In this document: in pieces, positions 45,995-47,206 of the stretch | Layout of the letters: the number at the start of each line of letters is the position of its first letter | How positions within the stretch are numbered: the stretch's first letter is position 1 | DNA from: Deltaproteobacteria bacterium | Lineage (GTDB): Bacteria > Myxococcota_A > Polyangia > Haliangiales > Haliangiaceae | Assembly (NCBI GenBank): GCA_025353585.1 | Contig: JANXOM010000334.1 | Span: forward strand, 1-47,206 | Direction of reading: 5' to 3' | DNA length: 47,206 bases | The notes under the pieces: generated by a model | Databases searched by the model: none | Told to the model about the DNA's origin: nothing | The model's input: only the letters and a program-made list of their open reading frames with translations | Program-made: the position numbers and the translations under genes

Positions 45995-47206
45995 TCATCG
46001 CTTCGCCGCGCCGCCGCGCGCGAGGCCGGCGGCGATCAGCGGCGCGAGCGTCGCGTCGGCCTCCATCGCGGCCGTCCACGCGAGCGCGACCTCGACGAAG
46101 CTCGCCTCGTCGAGCGAGAACTGCGCGATCGCCTCGCACGGATCGATCGCGGCCAGGTCGCGGAGGAGCGCGATGTAGTCGCTCGCGCGCGCCACCTTGC
46201 CGCCCGGCACGACCACGCGGTCCACGAACGGGGCCGGCGGCGGCGGCGCCTCGCCGAGCACGACCCCGCCGCGCGCGCGGAACTCCGCGTAGAACGCAGC
46301 GCGGGTCATGCGGTCGCCGAGCGCCGGCACCGGGTCGCGCGCGAAGTACGCCTGCTCGCGGATCTCGAGCGCCAGCGCCCGCGCGATCACCGCGTCGCGG
46401 TCCACGAGGCCCACCGTGTCGGCGAGAATCGCCAGCGCCGCCGCGCGCGCCCGCGGCGTCACATCCACGTGGTTCTCCGCCCCGAAGCGAAACCGCGCCG
46501 CGCCCAGCGCGGCCCGCCGCACGCGCCAGCTCGCGAGCGGAGCGCCGACGAACGCGCTCGCCGCCGCGTGCTCGCCGTCCTCGAGCAGGCCGAAGATCGG
46601 CTCCCGCGCCCGCCCGCGCGCATCGACGACCGCCGCCGCCACCGGCATCGAGACCAGCTTCCCCCGCGCGCGCGCTAGCGTCGTCGCGAAGCCGGCGGTG
46701 TTGTCCGCGAGCGGGTTCGTCGCGACGGCCTCCTCGGCGAGCGTCACCGCCTCGTCGAAGCGCCCCTGCCCGATCCGCGCGCATGCGAGGTGGTTCGCCG
46801 CCGACGATGCCCACAGCGCCTCGCCCGGCGCCGCCGCGCCGAGCCGCTCCGCGATCAGGGCGCACGTGGCGTAGTCGCCGACCTCGTCGAGGACGCCCGC
46901 GTAGGCGTTGAGCTGCGTCGGATCGAACGCCGCCGGATCGAGCTGCCACGCGAGCGCATAGCCGCGCACCGTCCGCGCGTTGTCCATCGCCGTGTAGGCG
47001 ATGCCGCCGTACGTCAGCCACTGATCCGCGCGCACGTACCAGCGGCTCGCGTAGTCGAGCACGGCCATCGCGTCCGGCAGCTTGTCGCGCTGCGAGAGCA
47101 CGCCGGCGAGGATCTGCGTCGCCTGCTCGCGCGTGCCGCGCACGAGGTGGACGAGCGCCTCGGGGATCTTGCCCTGCTGCGCGAGGGCGAGCCCGAGGTT
47201 GCGGTG
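45995..47206 (-). CDS. TPR-like protein, N-terminus beyond window
   Basis: At least 404 residues; the frame is open to the window edge, so the start is missing. The first visible residues, HRNLGLALAQQGKIPEALVH, are a TPR helix pair, and further units follow (YATCALIAERLGAAAPGEAL, NHLACARIGQGRFDEAVTLA). The C-terminal half is Ala-rich and less regular, with a segment PPPPAPFVDRVVVPGGKVAR near the end. Its class is a repeat scaffold; no catalytic motif was found. Confidence 0.75.
   Translation of the reverse strand, partial: HRNLGLALAQQGKIPEALVHLVRGTREQATQILAGVLSQRDKLPDAMAVLDYASRWYVRADQWLTYGGIAYTAMDNARTVRGYALAWQLDPAAFDPTQLNAYAGVLDEVGDYATCALIAERLGAAAPGEALWASSAANHLACARIGQGRFDEAVTLAEEAVATNPLADNTAGFATTLARARGKLVSMPVAAAVVDARGRAREPIFGLLEDGEHAAASAFVGAPLASWRVRRAALGAARFRFGAENHVDVTPRARAAALAILADTVGLVDRDAVIARALALEIREQAYFARDPVPALGDRMTRAAFYAEFRARGGVVLGEAPPPPAPFVDRVVVPGGKVARASDYIALLRDLAAIDPCEAIAQFSLDEASFVEVALAWTAAMEADATLAPLIAAGLARGGAAKR

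Overview
The window is high-GC DNA from what is most likely a myxobacterium-like bacterium (Myxococcota). This is inferred from the strong G/C bias at third codon positions, many lipoproteins and large multidomain proteins, an FHA-containing sigma-54 activator, partner-switching regulators and an exopolysaccharide locus. No rRNA, tRNA, CRISPR array or intact transposase was recognised.

Layout. (1) 235-3291: a tail-anchored STAS/zinc-ribbon protein followed by a SEC-C protein with a RelE/ParE-like C-terminus. (2) 3307-7548: a secreted esterase-like lipoprotein with propeller repeats, then glycogen phosphorylase. (3) 7551-8091: a small DUF2277 gene enclosed by two nested pairs of REP-like inverted repeats. 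(4) 8093-10422: an FHA/GGDEF-like/sigma-54 activator, divergent from a four-TM protein preceded by a good -24/-12 promoter match. (5) 10424-19288: a lipoprotein, a PAS protein, and divergent from it a compact four-gene operon (HAMP-SpoIIE phosphatase, TPR protein, PhnD-like binding protein, membrane protein). (6) 19288-20163: a hairpin, a four-helix-bundle gene without a stop at family length, and a short-unit repeat tract. (7) 20190-31974: an exopolysaccharide region with initiating sugar transferase, GT4 glycosyltransferase, two Wzz-type proteins, a BY-kinase-like ATPase, a DUF4091 lipoprotein, a glycosyltransferase-SDR fusion and a putative outer-membrane protein. An RsbW-like/STAS pair is embedded in it. 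(8) 32130-43663, minus strand: acyl-CoA dehydrogenase, Cys-rich lipoprotein, a 1435-residue propeller/SUKH-like/Suppressor-of-Fused/TPR protein, an acidic HEAT-like protein and an FAD dehydrogenase, tightly packed. (9) 43690-47206: a TetR-type operator candidate, an SDR oxidoreductase, a decayed lower-GC stretch with a DUF6624 remnant, a nucleotidyltransferase/small-partner pair and a TPR-like protein cut by the window edge.

How the genes work together. Regulation by phosphatase/kinase/STAS partner switching recurs: STAS at 235, PP2C at 12103, RsbW-like at 21511 and STAS at 22002. Region 7 supplies initiation, elongation and chain-length/export control for a surface polysaccharide.

The most novel-looking unit is 33716-40602. 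It is a translationally coupled pair combining a beta-propeller, two domain types known as immunity modules of polymorphic toxin systems (SUKH-like and SUFU), TPRs, and a partner with long Asp/Glu tracts and HEAT-like repeats. No toxin gene is visible nearby, so its role is open.
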